In this document: piece after piece, positions 32,045 to 44,356 of the stretch
Numbering within the stretch: the first letter of the stretch is position 1
How the letters are laid out: each line of letters begins with the position of its first letter
NCBI RefSeq assembly: GCF_025370935.1
Contig: NC_133473.1
Span: 4,099,389 to 4,163,388, forward strand
Direction of reading: 5' to 3'
From: Choristoneura fumiferana
Taxonomy: Eukaryota; Arthropoda; Insecta; Lepidoptera; Tortricidae
DNA length: 64,000 nt
The notes under the pieces: generated by a model
Seen by the model: the letters and a program-made list of their open reading frames with translations, nothing else
Told to the model about the DNA's origin: nothing
The model's database searches: none
Translations under genes and position numbers: made by a program

Positions 32045-32559
32045 TATCTCAATGATCGCAATAAATGAATATTAATATGAATATGAATATGAAAATCACG
32101 AAATCTCATCCGTTGAGGTTGGAGTCATGAAATTAGGCATTAATGTTTTTATAATGTAATGTCAAAAAAGTCCATGAAAGTCAGAATTTAATTCAACTGA
32201 TGTATTTAATGATATATGCGTGCAAAGCCGCGGGGAAACACTAGTGACAAATAAGCATAGAAAAAATGCGCTCGAGTTTGACTTAACACTTCGTATGGAA
32301 ATGTAATCGGTAGGAGGCGGGACGTGGTCATTCTGTATGCATTACCTACCCTACTATTAACCATTATGTGTCAAAGTCTACGTTTGACAGCATGCTCTAC
32401 TTCTTGCGTTCTGCGCAGGAGTTGAGCGAAGCATTTGCATTGTAAACACGCGCCTGCGCTTTTAATGGCTCGGTAGCATGGACAGCGGAAACTTGTCGCT
32501 GTGTTAGTTGGGATAGGGCAGAAGAGACTTGATATAAATTTGGTGATAATACAAATTAT

Positions 32560-32860
32560 GATAGTGATATCCTGGTGGTTTAGCCAGGATCGTCATCACC
32601 GGAGGGAACTCCTCAATAGTTTACGACACAGACGCGAAACTTTTTGCATATTATAACATTTTTAAGGGAATGCAGTAATATGAGACACACAACTTGATTC
32701 TGCAGCTGGGGTCGTCTTCTCATTAGGGAACTCCTCAATGGTTGTTAGCACAGATACAAAACTTTGCATGGTTGTTCAATTTCAATGCATTTATGTTATA
32801 GACACCACATGATGCTGCAGCCAGGGCCGTCTCCCTCATGAGGGAACTACTCAATGATGA
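32560..32860 (+). repeat. Degenerate tandem repeat, about 120 bp x 3
   Basis: GGGAACTCCTCAAT-type blocks recur at about 32,604, 32,726 and 32,842. Each is preceded by a CAGC(C/T)(A/G)GG and GTC-rich segment and followed by an AGCACAGATACAAAAC-like segment. A related single unit lies reversed at about 36,290-36,420. Confidence 0.6.
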
Positions 32861-32937
32861 TACCTATAATGAATGAGCATAAATATTTTTTTGTACAATA
32901 AAGGGTGTATGTAAAAGAATATACTTGATAAAAGAAC

Positions 32938-33397
32938 ATCATCATCATCAGCCGGAAGACGTCCACTGCTGAACAAAGGCCTCCCCCTTAGAACGCCACA
33001 ATGAATGACAACTCGCCACTTGCATCCACCAATTTCCCGCAACTCTCACGATATCGTCAGTCCAACTGGTGGGAGGCCTGCCAACGCTTCGTCTGCCGGT
33101 TCGTGGTCGCTACTCGAGGACTTTTCTCCCACAATGGTTATCTGTTATTCGAGCGATGTGGCCCGCCCATTGCCACTTCAACTTGTGTATTTTTCCAGCT
33201 ATGCCGGTGACTTTAGCTCTTCGACGAATTTCCGCATTCCGGATTCTATCGCGCAAAGACATTCCAAACATAGCTCTCTCCATAGCTCGTTGCGTGACTC
33301 TGAGCCTCTCTAAAAGGCCAACAGTCAAGGACCACGTATCAGCGCCATAAGTCATCACTGGCAACACACACTGGTCGAAGACTAGTCTTCAAGCACT
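32938..33397 (-). pseudogene. RTE-type retrotransposon 3' end
   Basis: The minus frame 33,110-33,367 encodes LPVMTYGADTWSL, QRAMERAMFGMSLRDRIRN, then LKWQWAGHIAR, the C-terminal region of RTE reverse transcriptases. Downstream on the minus strand the frame breaks, then the tail CCAGCAGTGGACG-like and (GATGAT)n follows at 32,938-32,965. It is 5'-truncated near 33,397. Overlapping plus-strand frames are shadows. Confidence 0.82.
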
Positions 33398-33838
33398 GCG
33401 GAATATTGCGGAATATTAATAAAAGAACAATAACATCTAACCTACTAACCTTCCTCCGCCGAGTCCTATTGCTTACACCGCTCGTAACTCAGACGGTATT
33501 CCAGACCGATAAAATATACAAACGACATTAATGATTGCCTTATAATGTAGCTTATAATGGAAAGAATGTGTTATTGTGACACGGTTGCATAACTCACTGG
33601 CGCCCCGTTTAGTTACGACCCTGTAATTTAGTTGGACTAACTGATAACAGATTGCAAGAGATTTGTGAGCCAGGTTTGGTACATTGTTCTAACCAGTTGC
33701 TTTATCGCGCTCAAAACAAGGTCTAATGTAATAAAGAACATCTTAAATGGCTTACCGCATCTTAGATCTAATACAATTAGAAAAATCTTGTGATTGCCCT
33801 CGTGGAAATATAAGAAATAAGAAAACCGTGTACAAATT
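33398..33838. other. Noncoding stretch
   Basis: A minus-strand frame of 153 residues spans 33,637-34,098 and crosses into the next element. It has no recognised motif and is not called as a gene. Confidence 0.35.
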
Positions 33839-35395
33839 ATGTTAAGGTAACGGCGCCTATTACCGGGGGTATCGAAATCGACGGCCATCACCGCGGCAAT
33901 TTCAAATACGCATTTTATAACCAAACCGATAGATTTCTTAAAAAAATATATTTTACAAGATAAAAGCTTATTTAGTCGACTCACGTATCTATTAGCGCTA
34001 GTGTATGTGAATGAATCAAATATCTCGCAATTCGTGATTTTCCGAAAGGGCACCGACGGAAGAGGATTTGCCATACTAACGCGTGACACCACATACAAGC
34101 AGACTCGAATCTAATTTAGTGTTTTACAAAATATTTATGGCAATTGAACTAATGTTAAGGTTTTTAAATGGCTTTTTATAGTGTTTTGTACAAGTTCTGA
34201 ATACTGTTTGTACATTTTTGGGCCTGGAAATACGATTAAAATGGAAAATAAAATACAGCGGCGATAGGCGCCATTTTTAACTGTTGATTGTAATACCGTG
34301 GTATATCACGGTAATAGTTAAAGTGGTAGTTTTGGTTCTTCAAGCTTTATTTTTGGTATAAATTATCGTTTATATAATTTGTTACAGTTATTCCAATCTT
34401 GATCTATTCACGCTTTTAAAAAACTATTTCCGTGGTATGAAAAGTATTAACAAACTCTTAATTTTTAGCAAAAACTTCAATACTGAATTTGTAGTTTCTA
34501 TAGAAACCGTTACTTTGCCAAGTTGTTTTAAATATTGCGATGAAATTTTATATTTACTTACCAGTTATGTAATTTTGGTTATATGCCAAGGATATAATAA
34601 GTATATTTGATTTGTAATACAAACACAAATCTATCCTATAGTTTTTATAGGTCGGAATTAGATTTTGCAATACTCCAAATTAAGCCAATTAACGATGGTA
34701 TGATCGCATAACCCTCGGTAATAGAATGTTTGGGAATCTATTACCGACCCATTCAATTGTCTTTGGGTCGGTAATAGGTTCTTAAAGAAGTCCCTATTAC
34801 CGAGTGACATTTTATTTTTCTGTTAAAATAATTCACATTTAGGGTACCGTAAGTGCAGATTTTTTTGATAAAGTTGTGACTTTTACTCAGCATGCATACA
34901 TCAAACTATAACTGGTGGCATGAGCATAATAAAATACAATAGGCTGGATACACTATTCGAATCATACTTTAGTTTTTTATTTAAATTTTCTCAAAAAATA
35001 TTTGATGTACAATATATTATACAGAACCAAAGCCATTACCTTTTTTAATCCCTCGGTATTAAGTTCCAAAACATGTGTCGGGTTCCTTTTACCGATGGTA
35101 GAAAATTGCCGTTTTTTTATACCCTCGGTAATAGAAGCTCAATTCGCGGTAATGGAATCACAGCCTGTCCATTACCACGGTAATAGAAGATTTGGGTATT
35201 TTGATTTCAATAATTATTTTATCAAATACTAATAACTAAAACGAGCCCAAAAAGTTAAGACACTGAAAGTTAAATAAACGCTCTTAAATAAAAAAAATAT
35301 TCTCGTTTGTTAAGGAGCTTCGATACCCTTAATTTTTGGGACTCATTTGAAAACTTCCTTAAGTACCACGGTAATAGGCGCCGTTACCTTAACAT
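33839..35395. mobile_element. 1,557-bp inverted-repeat element rich in GGTAATAG motifs
   Basis: The ends are exact inverses over at least 25 bp, ATGTTAAGGTAACGGCGCC then TATTACCG on the left and the complement on the right. If the TTAA inside this end is the target duplication the element would be piggyBac-like in target choice, but the flanking ATG/CAT is also symmetric, so the boundary is ambiguous. The interior has at least ten copies of CGGTAATAG or its complement CTATTACCG, including clusters at 34,708-34,805 and 35,120-35,190. No transposase frame is visible. Confidence 0.7.
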
Positions 35396-35449
35396 TCATG
35401 CATGAGAAGTTTCAACAGTTTGCTCATTTCGGACGTACAATTTATTACT

Positions 35450-36000
35450 TAAATATAATTATAATTTATATAATAATTTATTAATGTTACATGAATTTTA
35501 ATATTTTTTCAAAAAGTATTCATTTAGATCATAAAAGCACTCGCACACTAAAAACTGTTTCAGTTTATTTTTGAATTGCGCACCATCTAATGATTTTAAA
35601 TATTCAGGTAAGTGATTATAAACTTTTATTCCATTTACATAAGTGCTCTTTTTGAGTATATAGCTAGAGGGTCGGACAGTGCATATGTCATACTTATATT
35701 GCGATCGTATATTTGTCTTTAAATCACTTTTTTTGGGAAAATGATCTTTATTTTCTTTAACAAATATGCAAATTTCCAAAATATATATGCATGTCAGAGT
35801 TAATATTCTATTATTGATAAAAATGTTTCTTTGAGAGTCCATATTTTGAAGATTATATATTATGCGTAAACATTTCTTTTGCAGAGTAAAAAAAAGTAGA
35901 TTGAATATTTACTGAGTTGCCCCAAAATATTATGCCATATGTTAGGAGAGGATAAACATTACCATAGTATGCCCTTTTTGCAATCTTTATTGAAGTTATA
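35450..36000 (-). pseudogene. Non-LTR retrotransposon, reverse transcriptase C-terminal relic
   Basis: The minus frame of 35,498-35,842 ends the protein with VYNHLPEYLKSLDGAQFKN, then KLKQFLVCECFYDLNEYF. Upstream in other frames are LQKKCLRIIYNLQNMDS and, at about 35,998-35,910, IKIAKRAYYGNVYPLLTYG then IIFWGNS, the thumb region of Jockey/CR1-like reverse transcriptases. The break between these lies at an A-run near 35,888-35,895. The 3' end is AT-rich. It is inactive. It directly abuts the GGTAATAG-rich inverted-repeat element. Confidence 0.78.
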
Positions 36001-37516
36001 TAGTAGTTATAAAGTAGCTATGTTGTATGATTAAAGGCCCGCGTCTGTTTTCTGTGGTAAATATTTTTAGAGAAAGTAAACTAGCCTAGTAAGCTAGGTA
36101 GTATTTGAAGATGGCCAAGTTGTTTGTAAAGTTTAGGAAACACACGCCGGCATGAATCTATTAAGTTGTCTGTGTAAGGAATTAGCGAAAATTGAATAAG
36201 TTCTGTTAAGAAATCATTTTTAATACAAGCTTTTTTTGCTGACTGTACTTTTTGTTGACTATACTTGCATTGTCATTTAAACTGCATATCCGTATCGAAT
36301 TTCAAGTCGGTACTATTAAGCATTGAGGAGTTCCCTCCTGCGGAGACAATCCTGGCAGGACCACCAAGATGTCACTACTAGATTATTGTATTGTCACCAA
36401 ATTTACATAAGTCAATTGGACCGCTGGAAGAGGGTCAAATTTAGCTTCCAAGATTTGACCCAAACAAATAACTAAATTAACAGGGCAAGCTAAAGAAAAT
36501 CTTGTAAAAACCGATGGACAAGCCACTTTTCTACAGCTTAATCACTGGCGTTCTTACGTACATAAAAACGATGCGACGCTCGCTTGAGTCTATCAACTTT
36601 ACTTACGTCGCTTGACTTCCAACCCAATATTTCTTCATATAAAACTTCCCATGTACAATATTAGTTGGCTACGCTGAAACCTTCTCGTCTCTCGGGAGCC
36701 ATGCTAGTTCAAGTTGATCGTAAACGGAAGCGGTCCCGTGGGTGCGTTCACACTTTCTTGGCTCCTTAATAAAATAAGGAGTTGTATTGCTTATTTATTT
36801 TTCACGTAACACCTTTATCAATATTTGAATTGAAACGGTAATGATGTGGGGACATAAAGCATCTTAATTTCATCCGGACGGCAATTTCTATCATCGATTG
36901 AAACTTTAAAAGTGTCATGAAAAATATGTAATACACTACACACTTAATACATATTTTTAAAGGGGAAGGTGACCACCTCTCTACTGGGGTAAAAGGCTAA
37001 ACTAACTTTCTTTGGCTACGGTCCCGGGCAGCTTTGGGTTAGCTCTTTCCACCCCACCCGAAGACAATTACCATCTCTTGCCTTACAGAATGACGCCAAG
37101 TTAGTTAGGGATACTTGTTACTAATTGTCGCGCATCTTCTAGGTCGTCCTGATTGAAGATGACTGAAGATGGCTTTTGAGATTCACAGAAAAGACGGATT
37201 TTATAATAAATCGGTTTTAGTTCGCCAATCTTACGACAAGTGTGACCAAGAGTCTGGTCCGAGAAAGACGTAGGGGAACGACGATGTACTTTATATTGAG
37301 GAAGGTTCCCAAGAGACTTTGCTATGCTTACTTGCTTAGGACGTATGAAAGTACCTAACACCTGTTAAATTATTATGGTTCTACGGGTCATTAACCGCGG
37401 TTAGATTTGATGAGCTTCTGATATTTCGACTTAGAATGTAACAATTGCAGGTGAATGTTAATATTGCGTGTAGGTAAATAACTTAAATAAACCCAGAGAA
37501 TTGTCATGGAATTTAA
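36001..37516. other. Noncoding stretch with one reversed repeat unit
   Basis: A unit related to the 32,560-32,860 array lies reversed at about 36,290-36,420 (GAGGAGTTCCCTCCTGCGGA). A minus frame at 37,101-37,361 (ending DLEDARQLVTSIPN) is fairly protein-like but starts without an ATG and is unassigned; it may be part of an exon or an old element. Confidence 0.35.
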
Positions 37517-38192
37517 CAGCCTTATTCATAAAAAGTTAGAGCCTCCTTGAAGGCTCCTTGAAGGCCCGATGCTAAAAAACATGATTCATAAACGTCTGTT
37601 AGCGCTAATCAGTCGATCAAGGCTCTGCTAAAGTTAGAGGACCGTAGACCCTCCTTTATCTCCCTGCTAAGTCACAAAATGGCCGCCACAAGTTTGAACA
37701 GCTGACTTTGACACGAGCAAAAAACCATACCGAAGATATTTATAGTTAAGGCAGGGCTACGCAAAGATTAAAAAAAAAAACTGGAAAAATTATTTTCAGG
37801 AATTTGTATTTAAAAATCCTCTAAATTAGCAACAATAAATTAACAATAAATATGAAAAAAAATTAGGATGATTAACATAATTATGGCTTTTTGCACAACA
37901 TAAACATGCGAATCGGAAATGGCGGGATCTCGCTTTTTATTTTTTTTCCTGCTAATTTGCTGTCACTGCTGTCAATTTTTTTTTTAATTATCGATTAGGC
38001 CATTTTTTGTCTTTGATTTGTCAAGGTGGCCAACATAACGCGTCTAATCCGTCTATCAGCAGCTCAACAACTAGCAGACTGCTAGCAAGTGTTTATGAAT
38101 CATACTTCTTGACAACCGTCTATTAAGCTTAATCAGTCTGCTAAGTAACAGACCGATCAAACCTCAATTAAGGTTTTTTATGAATAAGGCTG
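37517..38192. mobile_element. 676-bp inverted-repeat element with TAA target duplication
   Basis: The left end CAGCCTTATTCATAAAAA and the right end TTTTTATGAATAAGGCTG are inverses, flanked by TAA (37,514-37,516 and 38,193-38,195). Subterminal ATGATTCATAAACG and TTTATGAATCAT blocks repeat the theme. The interior is noncoding. A 3-bp TAA duplication suggests PIF/Harbinger-type mobilisation. Confidence 0.78.
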
Positions 38193-38195
38193 TAA

Positions 38196-38929
38196 GTCTT
38201 TGGCACGTCAACTTATTTATACGGACACGTTACTATATAAGACCTAAGTTCTCCTACACGTACTCTACAACTCAACTGGGCAACTGTACTGTCACGCGTG
38301 TAGTAGTAGTAGAGAGAGTAGAGAGTATTTAAAAGTAAATTCGGCCTGGCCAGCCATTATTAGAGCCCGTAATAGGAGTCATTTATTATCGTATAGCTTT
38401 TTTAGGGTCGCCGTCATCGAAACTGATGACGTACTATACAACGGGTCACATCCATAAGAACATAAATTTTAATTAACGATAGCTTTAACTATTGACAACC
38501 GTTTTATCGAAAAAATGTAACAACTACCTTCACTAATGGAAAGTAATTATTATTTTTTTCATTTTCTATTCATTTTATAATTTCTATTTTTTTTGTTGTC
38601 TGTTTAAAAAAAAAATCTCGAGCACTTATGTAAAGCAAACATTTATTTGACGTTTTAGAGAGGCAGGAAATGTTATATCAGTCGTTAGCTTTATTACCGA
38701 TAAATTGCGTGCCGAATTAATTTGTGCAATTTTTTTTTATTTTTTTTTATTAGTAATTAGGTACTAATTTACGTTCATTATCATTAGGGCTTATGCTTTC
38801 AGCCCTTAAAATATATGTTCTAATGGAAGTCACACTTTGTATAATATACAAACAATATTTAAATTATTTATCTATTTATGTAGTCTTATGTAGAAATAAA
38901 ACGGTGTAGTATACCTTTGTAGCGGTCCG
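38196..38929. other. AT-rich noncoding stretch
   Basis: No supportable gene. Confidence 0.4.
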
Positions 38930-39115
38930 AGGGTCACCAATGGTGCTGGTTGAAAATCAGCGCTGGGGTGTTTATTATTAACGCTTCAGCATTATGCTGA
39001 GCCAGTGTCCGATTCATAATTGCAATGACACCATACTTTTCTTCGTGTTGTCTATTTGTACTTAATACTATTCTTGTGTATTATGTTGTAAATACATTTA
39101 TTTTCTTTCTTTATT
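38930..39115 (+). mobile_element. Non-LTR retrotransposon 3' end
   Basis: Carries GAAAATCAGCGCTGGGGTG, AGCATTATGCTGAGCCAGTG, TTCTTCGTGTTGTCTATTTG and a T-rich end. It matches the split reversed copy at 8340-8890. Confidence 0.6.
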
Positions 39116-42100
39116 TTTTTCTTTAAACGAGTCTCTTTTTAAGTTCTATAAAAAACATATTGGACTATTTCGTTAAAAAAATCTTGAATGTTTAAACGTG
39201 GTATCAACTCGGCAGCTCGAAAGCTGCGCTTGCGCGTGTCCTCGGAACCAATTTGCCACACGCTGTCGGCCGGGCGCTGTTAGGCGCTGTATGCAAATTA
39301 CGGTTGTCAGTTAATTTGCTAACTTGCATTGTAGCCTTCTGAATTACTGTATTTTACCCGTAAAGGGCGTAAAGGCGGCAAAGTAAAAAGGAAGGGTTGT
39401 GATTTAGCAGTCTATGGATCTGAGAAAGAGATTACCCAACTGGCCAGGACCAAGGACAATGTTCGATGAATGTGTCAATCTACTTGTTATTTTAAGGTTA
39501 TTTTAGTCCAGATGACATTAAACTGAATTCCATATGAACATAGTAAGTATAACAAAAAAAACATTTAAACATTTAAACGGTATCAAGTCAATGTACCTAT
39601 ATATATTTCGTAAATGACAGTTACCCGATAATAAACAAACCCACAGCCCAATTGAGTATCCTCTTTTTTTGAAATCGATTATGATTAATAGAGTCCTCAA
39701 CAGGCACAGAACTGACTTGTATTTATTGAGACTCCCATTTTCATAAATTTTTCATGGGCTCAGCCAAGGCAATGTGGAAACACACTGGTATATAATAAAA
39801 TTATGCTATAATAAGGCAATAGAAATCATTTTTGACACAGAAAATAGTGGAGTACATAGTTTGTCATGCTTAGAATCGACCTGCATTCATAATTTTTTTT
39901 TCGATTTTGTCGCTTAGGTCATTATTGCATAACACAGTCCAATTGCCTTGCGCTTTTCATGTTGCGCACAGACATACGCATTCGAAGTGGCCAGTAACCT
40001 GTCACATTAGGTAAAGCTATAAAACGTATACTTAGAAACTAAAGAGCGGGCTCATTAAGCATTTAATTAGCCTACAGTGCATACCTTAAAAACTACTTAA
40101 GAGGAATGACTGGTAAAGGCGAACGAAATGACTATGAGTGCGACCGGTTAAACGATCTAAGTGTCTTGTATTGTTGGTGTATGGTTGGTGGTAAGGAGGA
40201 AGCAATAAAGCGCCAAAATTATATTTTAGAATTGAATCTTTTTTTTTTACTTCATACCTACTTACTTTATTTAATGAATAAACTAACATAAGATATCTTA
40301 ACAAAAAAACTTTAAATTAAAAAAAATATATATTTTTTTTCTATCAACCTCATTGTCATCACCAGAGATAGAACTTTACAATACAATCCCACATTATAGG
40401 CATCTAAGTAGTCCCTACATCTCCTCTTCGGTCTGCCTCTATTACGGTATCCGTCACTAGGGACCCATTCTGGGTATCTTTTTTATTTATATATTTGTTT
40501 AGTTTAAGTACTTTTAAACATTGTTTTGGCAAGTTAACCCCCTTAAGCCTTAACTATTTAACTAGTTCCAACTGCTGAGTTATGCGGATCTTTATCTTAC
40601 AGTAGCCCTTTAGCGGTCCCTTACAAGGTCCGGCCTGTCTTTCTCAATACGAATACCTAGACCAACTTCATGCACATCCTTGAAACTGTCTGCCAAAGTA
40701 TCCTGATTCTTGTTACCATAACTTAAAGGTTTATTCGTAAGTCAGGTGGGAAACGAGCGGCGGTTTTAAGTGGGTTTGCGTATGGGCTGGGTTGGGTAGT
40801 CAATGTTTTTCGTTTAAATCGTTTTTTTTCAAGGGACTAATTGAATAGAAACATCGTTTATTTACAAAGGAGTAGGGATTTATGAGAATCTGTTGACGGT
40901 GAGAGTATTTTTGTACATTTTTAAGAAATACCAAGCGAATAAGAAAAAGTTTATAAAATATTTAATTTTTAACATGTTTAGTATGTAGGAAACAATGCAA
41001 AGTCTTAAAAGTGACATTCATATTATATCATATGACAGGGCTAGAATGCAGAAGGACCATAGCCGCGAAATGTCTCCAACTACTAAACTACATGGTCAAA
41101 AGACCAACTCGTAAGAAGTCTATATCTTAAAATGACCGAATAGTAAAACGACTAGAATACAACTACTAGACTAGATAAATTGTCACAATGATCGAGGATT
41201 ATATAATTAAATACGAATAGGACATATTCACATCTATCTATCTATTTATCTACATATATAAACAAAAATGAATCCCTGTTTCCCTTAGCCACGCCCTAAC
41301 TTGAAAACGACTGTACCGATTTAACTAATCTTTTTATTTTATTTTGTGAAGTTTACTACGGAATAAAAAGGAAATCGCACAGAAAATTATAAAATAAAGA
41401 AAACTTAACGACTATGTGAACTTTTCTAATGTACCTTACCTTAGCACGTTAAATTACAACCACTAGGAGTAGAGACTTTTTTATGCAACTATTTTGAGAA
41501 TCCCCACGGGAATTTTCGCGAAATCCAAAATTTCAATTCAATTGCTAAGCCCAATGGTTTACGTGTGCGAAGCCACGGGTAAAGGCTATATCTTAAAATA
41601 ATAAGTTTAAGTTAAACAAAAACTTGTTTGTTCTCGAAAATATTCAGTGTGATGACGAGATTAGGATTATTCAGTGACTGATTCGCGCTCAAAACATTCA
41701 TGCTTTAAAACTTTTTAAACCAAACACCCATCCATCGATCCCATAAAAGCCATACTCCGTACTCGGTTAAAGTCATGTGGGGTAAACGTATCTACGCAGT
41801 GGGTAAGTGTACGCAATCACATACATTTCGGACTCAAACGACCCCACATGACTCTACGGCAGTTTTTTGTCACTCGAAAAAGCCTTAGATCTGACCATAA
41901 ATGCATATAAGTAGCTATCTAGCCGCCGCCTCACATAGTATTTATAAGCTAGTTATCAGTATGTCAACTTATCCTCTTATAAACACGTCGAGTCCGTCGC
42001 CCGAAGCAACTCTACACGGTTAAACACGTCGTGTATAGCTTTCGCATTATTTATTTATTCCTTTTAGCTCCCAGCCAGGCGTAAAGCAAATAAAGATAGA

Positions 42101-43629
42101 TCTAGACACGCGGTAGCGTGTCAAACCAAGTTCGAAGAAAAAGGAACTGGCGATGTCGCAGCCGCGTATAATATTACATTTCGTGCTATTTGACCCCTTA
42201 GTAATTTAAAATGTATTTGACGTAAGCACATGTAGGTAATTTATATATCTAATGCCCTTAGATTTAAATACAAATCAGATATTAACATCTAAAAATCCAA
42301 TCTACTTAAATCTCTGACTGACAGATATAAACATACAAAAATAAATGTAGGTGGTTGTTAATTTTATCGACAAAAGAATTGAAATCCAAATGACTGTTAG
42401 ATACATAATTTAGAAAAGATAAATTAGAATAAATTAAAGTTGACTTAACTATTTTTCACACGCAAGTTATTTTATTGTTTGGCAATTATTTTTTCTTTAT
42501 GTCATTCACAAGTTACTGTAAGACGTATTATTCAAAAAAATTCGTTTACCTATTAGTTTAAACTATATAACCAAGTCAAATCTTGAGCGTCAATCTATCC
42601 TAAGTTGTGTGGTTTTTTTTTCGGATTATCTACAGAGCTTGGCACTCATTACGATACCAATTCTTAGGTCGACGAAGTCAAGTCCACGCTTATTCATAAA
42701 ATCGAACTTGGCTCCCATTATCACATTCATGTTTTTGATGGAATAAAGATATCGGATGCTGTCCACGATCTGTCACTGCATGAGGCCTGCGCGGTAAGGG
42801 TGCGCTGAGAGCATCTTTTGTTTTTGCGTCAAGTTTATTCATTTGTTTTTCGGGCTCCATGTTAATTTTAAAACTTTAACCTTTTATAAATTAGTAGCTG
42901 GTCCTTGCAAATTTGTTAGTGTCCCGTGGGAACTTAGTTTACATTACACGTCCCTGGGAAATGTAGGTTATATCACTTACTGATAATTTAGCTTTCAACA
43001 GGTGAAAAGTTTATTTTAAATTGGTCCAGAGTGGGTCCAGGTTTACTGAAATAAATATTTTTGAACGCTACTTCGGAACTTAAGTCTTTCGATTAAATTT
43101 TCAATAATCGTGTTTTCCGACTTCCAATTTAATTATGATAAAATTACATAATTAAACAAATAATCAAATATTTTCTTTTTATAACATTAGTTCACATAAA
43201 TATGATTCTATAAATATTTAGATAGCCTTTGCTCGCGGCTTCCCACGCATATACTATAAGGCGTAGCAATTAAATTGAAATTCCGAGATGTCGTGAAAAT
43301 TCCCAAAACATTGAGAATTTCATTGAAGTTGCATAAAATTAAACCCGTGCCGAACTTCATGTCTTTAATCCTAGCGGTTTAACTTAACGCGTTATATTTT
43401 AAAAACTATAGTCATAAGTTTCTTAAATTTTCTAACTTACTGCGCAACTTCCTAATTTCGTTTGTTCTAGAAGAGCTTAACAAATTATTAAAAAACAAAA
43501 AAAATGATGAAATCTATATATTTCCGTGGTTCAAAACTATAAATACACGTTTGAACAAACATACTAATTTACAATCACCATAAATTTTAAACAATAATAA
43601 ACTAACCTAAGCCAATAAAAACTACCTAC
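39116..43629. other. Long noncoding stretch (4.5 kb)
   Basis: A slightly GC-richer patch lies at 39,200-39,300. A worn interspersed repeat of the ACCGATTTAACTAATC type spans about 41,270-41,600, ending AAGCCACGGGTAAAGGCTA. A short inverted pair AGTCATGTGGGGT / CCCCACATGACT lies at about 41,772-41,853. No exon is supported. Confidence 0.4.
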
Positions 43630-43779
43630 CCATACTCTTCCAGGGTAGTATTTTACGAACCGTCCAATACTAAAGTCGTTTAATTTACACACGAGCGCTT
43701 TACGATCCGGCTGGAAGGACCACTTGCGCCAGCGCAGAAGTTTTTGCGACGAGCGTTTTCCGCATGCTTCTCGAACCAT
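43630..43779 (-). CDS. Candidate first coding exon, unknown protein
   Basis: The minus strand has an ATG in strong context (CCACAATGG) followed by exactly 50 codons and then a phase-0 donor GTAGGT. The peptide starts MVREACGKRSSQKLLRWRKW, is Arg/Lys/Trp-rich, and continues FQPDRKALVCKLNDFSIGR. The codons are GC-richer than the flanking DNA, unlike the random frames nearby. I do not recognise the family. No second exon was found. It could be a chance frame. Confidence 0.33.
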
Positions 43780-44150
43780 TGTGGTCTCGTAAGATTACCT
43801 CAACCCGTATTAAACTAAACTCAATACTGAACACCTTTGCCGCTTAACTTGCTTATAGAAAGTCATAAAGAATATGATCTAAGTCAGCTGCTGCGCTTGA
43901 GTTCGATTTATTAAGGCCCTAGAGTATTTTTTACACGAATACTGAATAGTTATCAGAATAAAATAAATATTATTTAATTTGCTAGCAAAACAATGGCTAA
44001 ACGAAAACGGTTCTTTTTAAACGAAAAAAAAATCCGATTTTCGGACAGGATATATACGCACCCTTGTGGCTTTGGGCGCAAATCTTGTCATAGCAACTTA
44101 CTATCAGAAGTAATTGTCTCAAATCCCGTCCGGTGATCTAAAAATATCTT

Positions 44151-44345
44151 TTGTTGCGACGGTCCTCGAGTGGCTACCACGAACCAGAAGACGATCAGGC
44201 AGGCCTCCCACTAGCTGGACTGATGATATCAAAAGAGTTGCGGGCAACGGTGGTTATCGTTGATTATGGCGTTCTAGGAGGGGGGGGGCTTAGTAATTCA
44301 ACAGTGGGCGTTTTCCTGCTGATGATCATGAAAACATTAAAACCA
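44151..44345 (+). pseudogene. RTE 3' end fragment
   Basis: The plus strand reads ACCAGAAGACGATCAGGC, GCCTCCCACTAGCTGGACTG, GATGATATCAAAAGAGTTGC and ends in a GATGATCATG tail. These correspond to the RTE C-terminal segment RTRRxxx...RTDDIxR. Confidence 0.55.
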
Positions 44346-44356
44346 GCCAAGAAATA

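Noticed and set aside
33637..34098. A 153-residue minus-strand protein
   Set aside because: It runs across the left end of the inverted-repeat element, has no recognisable domain and no conserved start or splice context.
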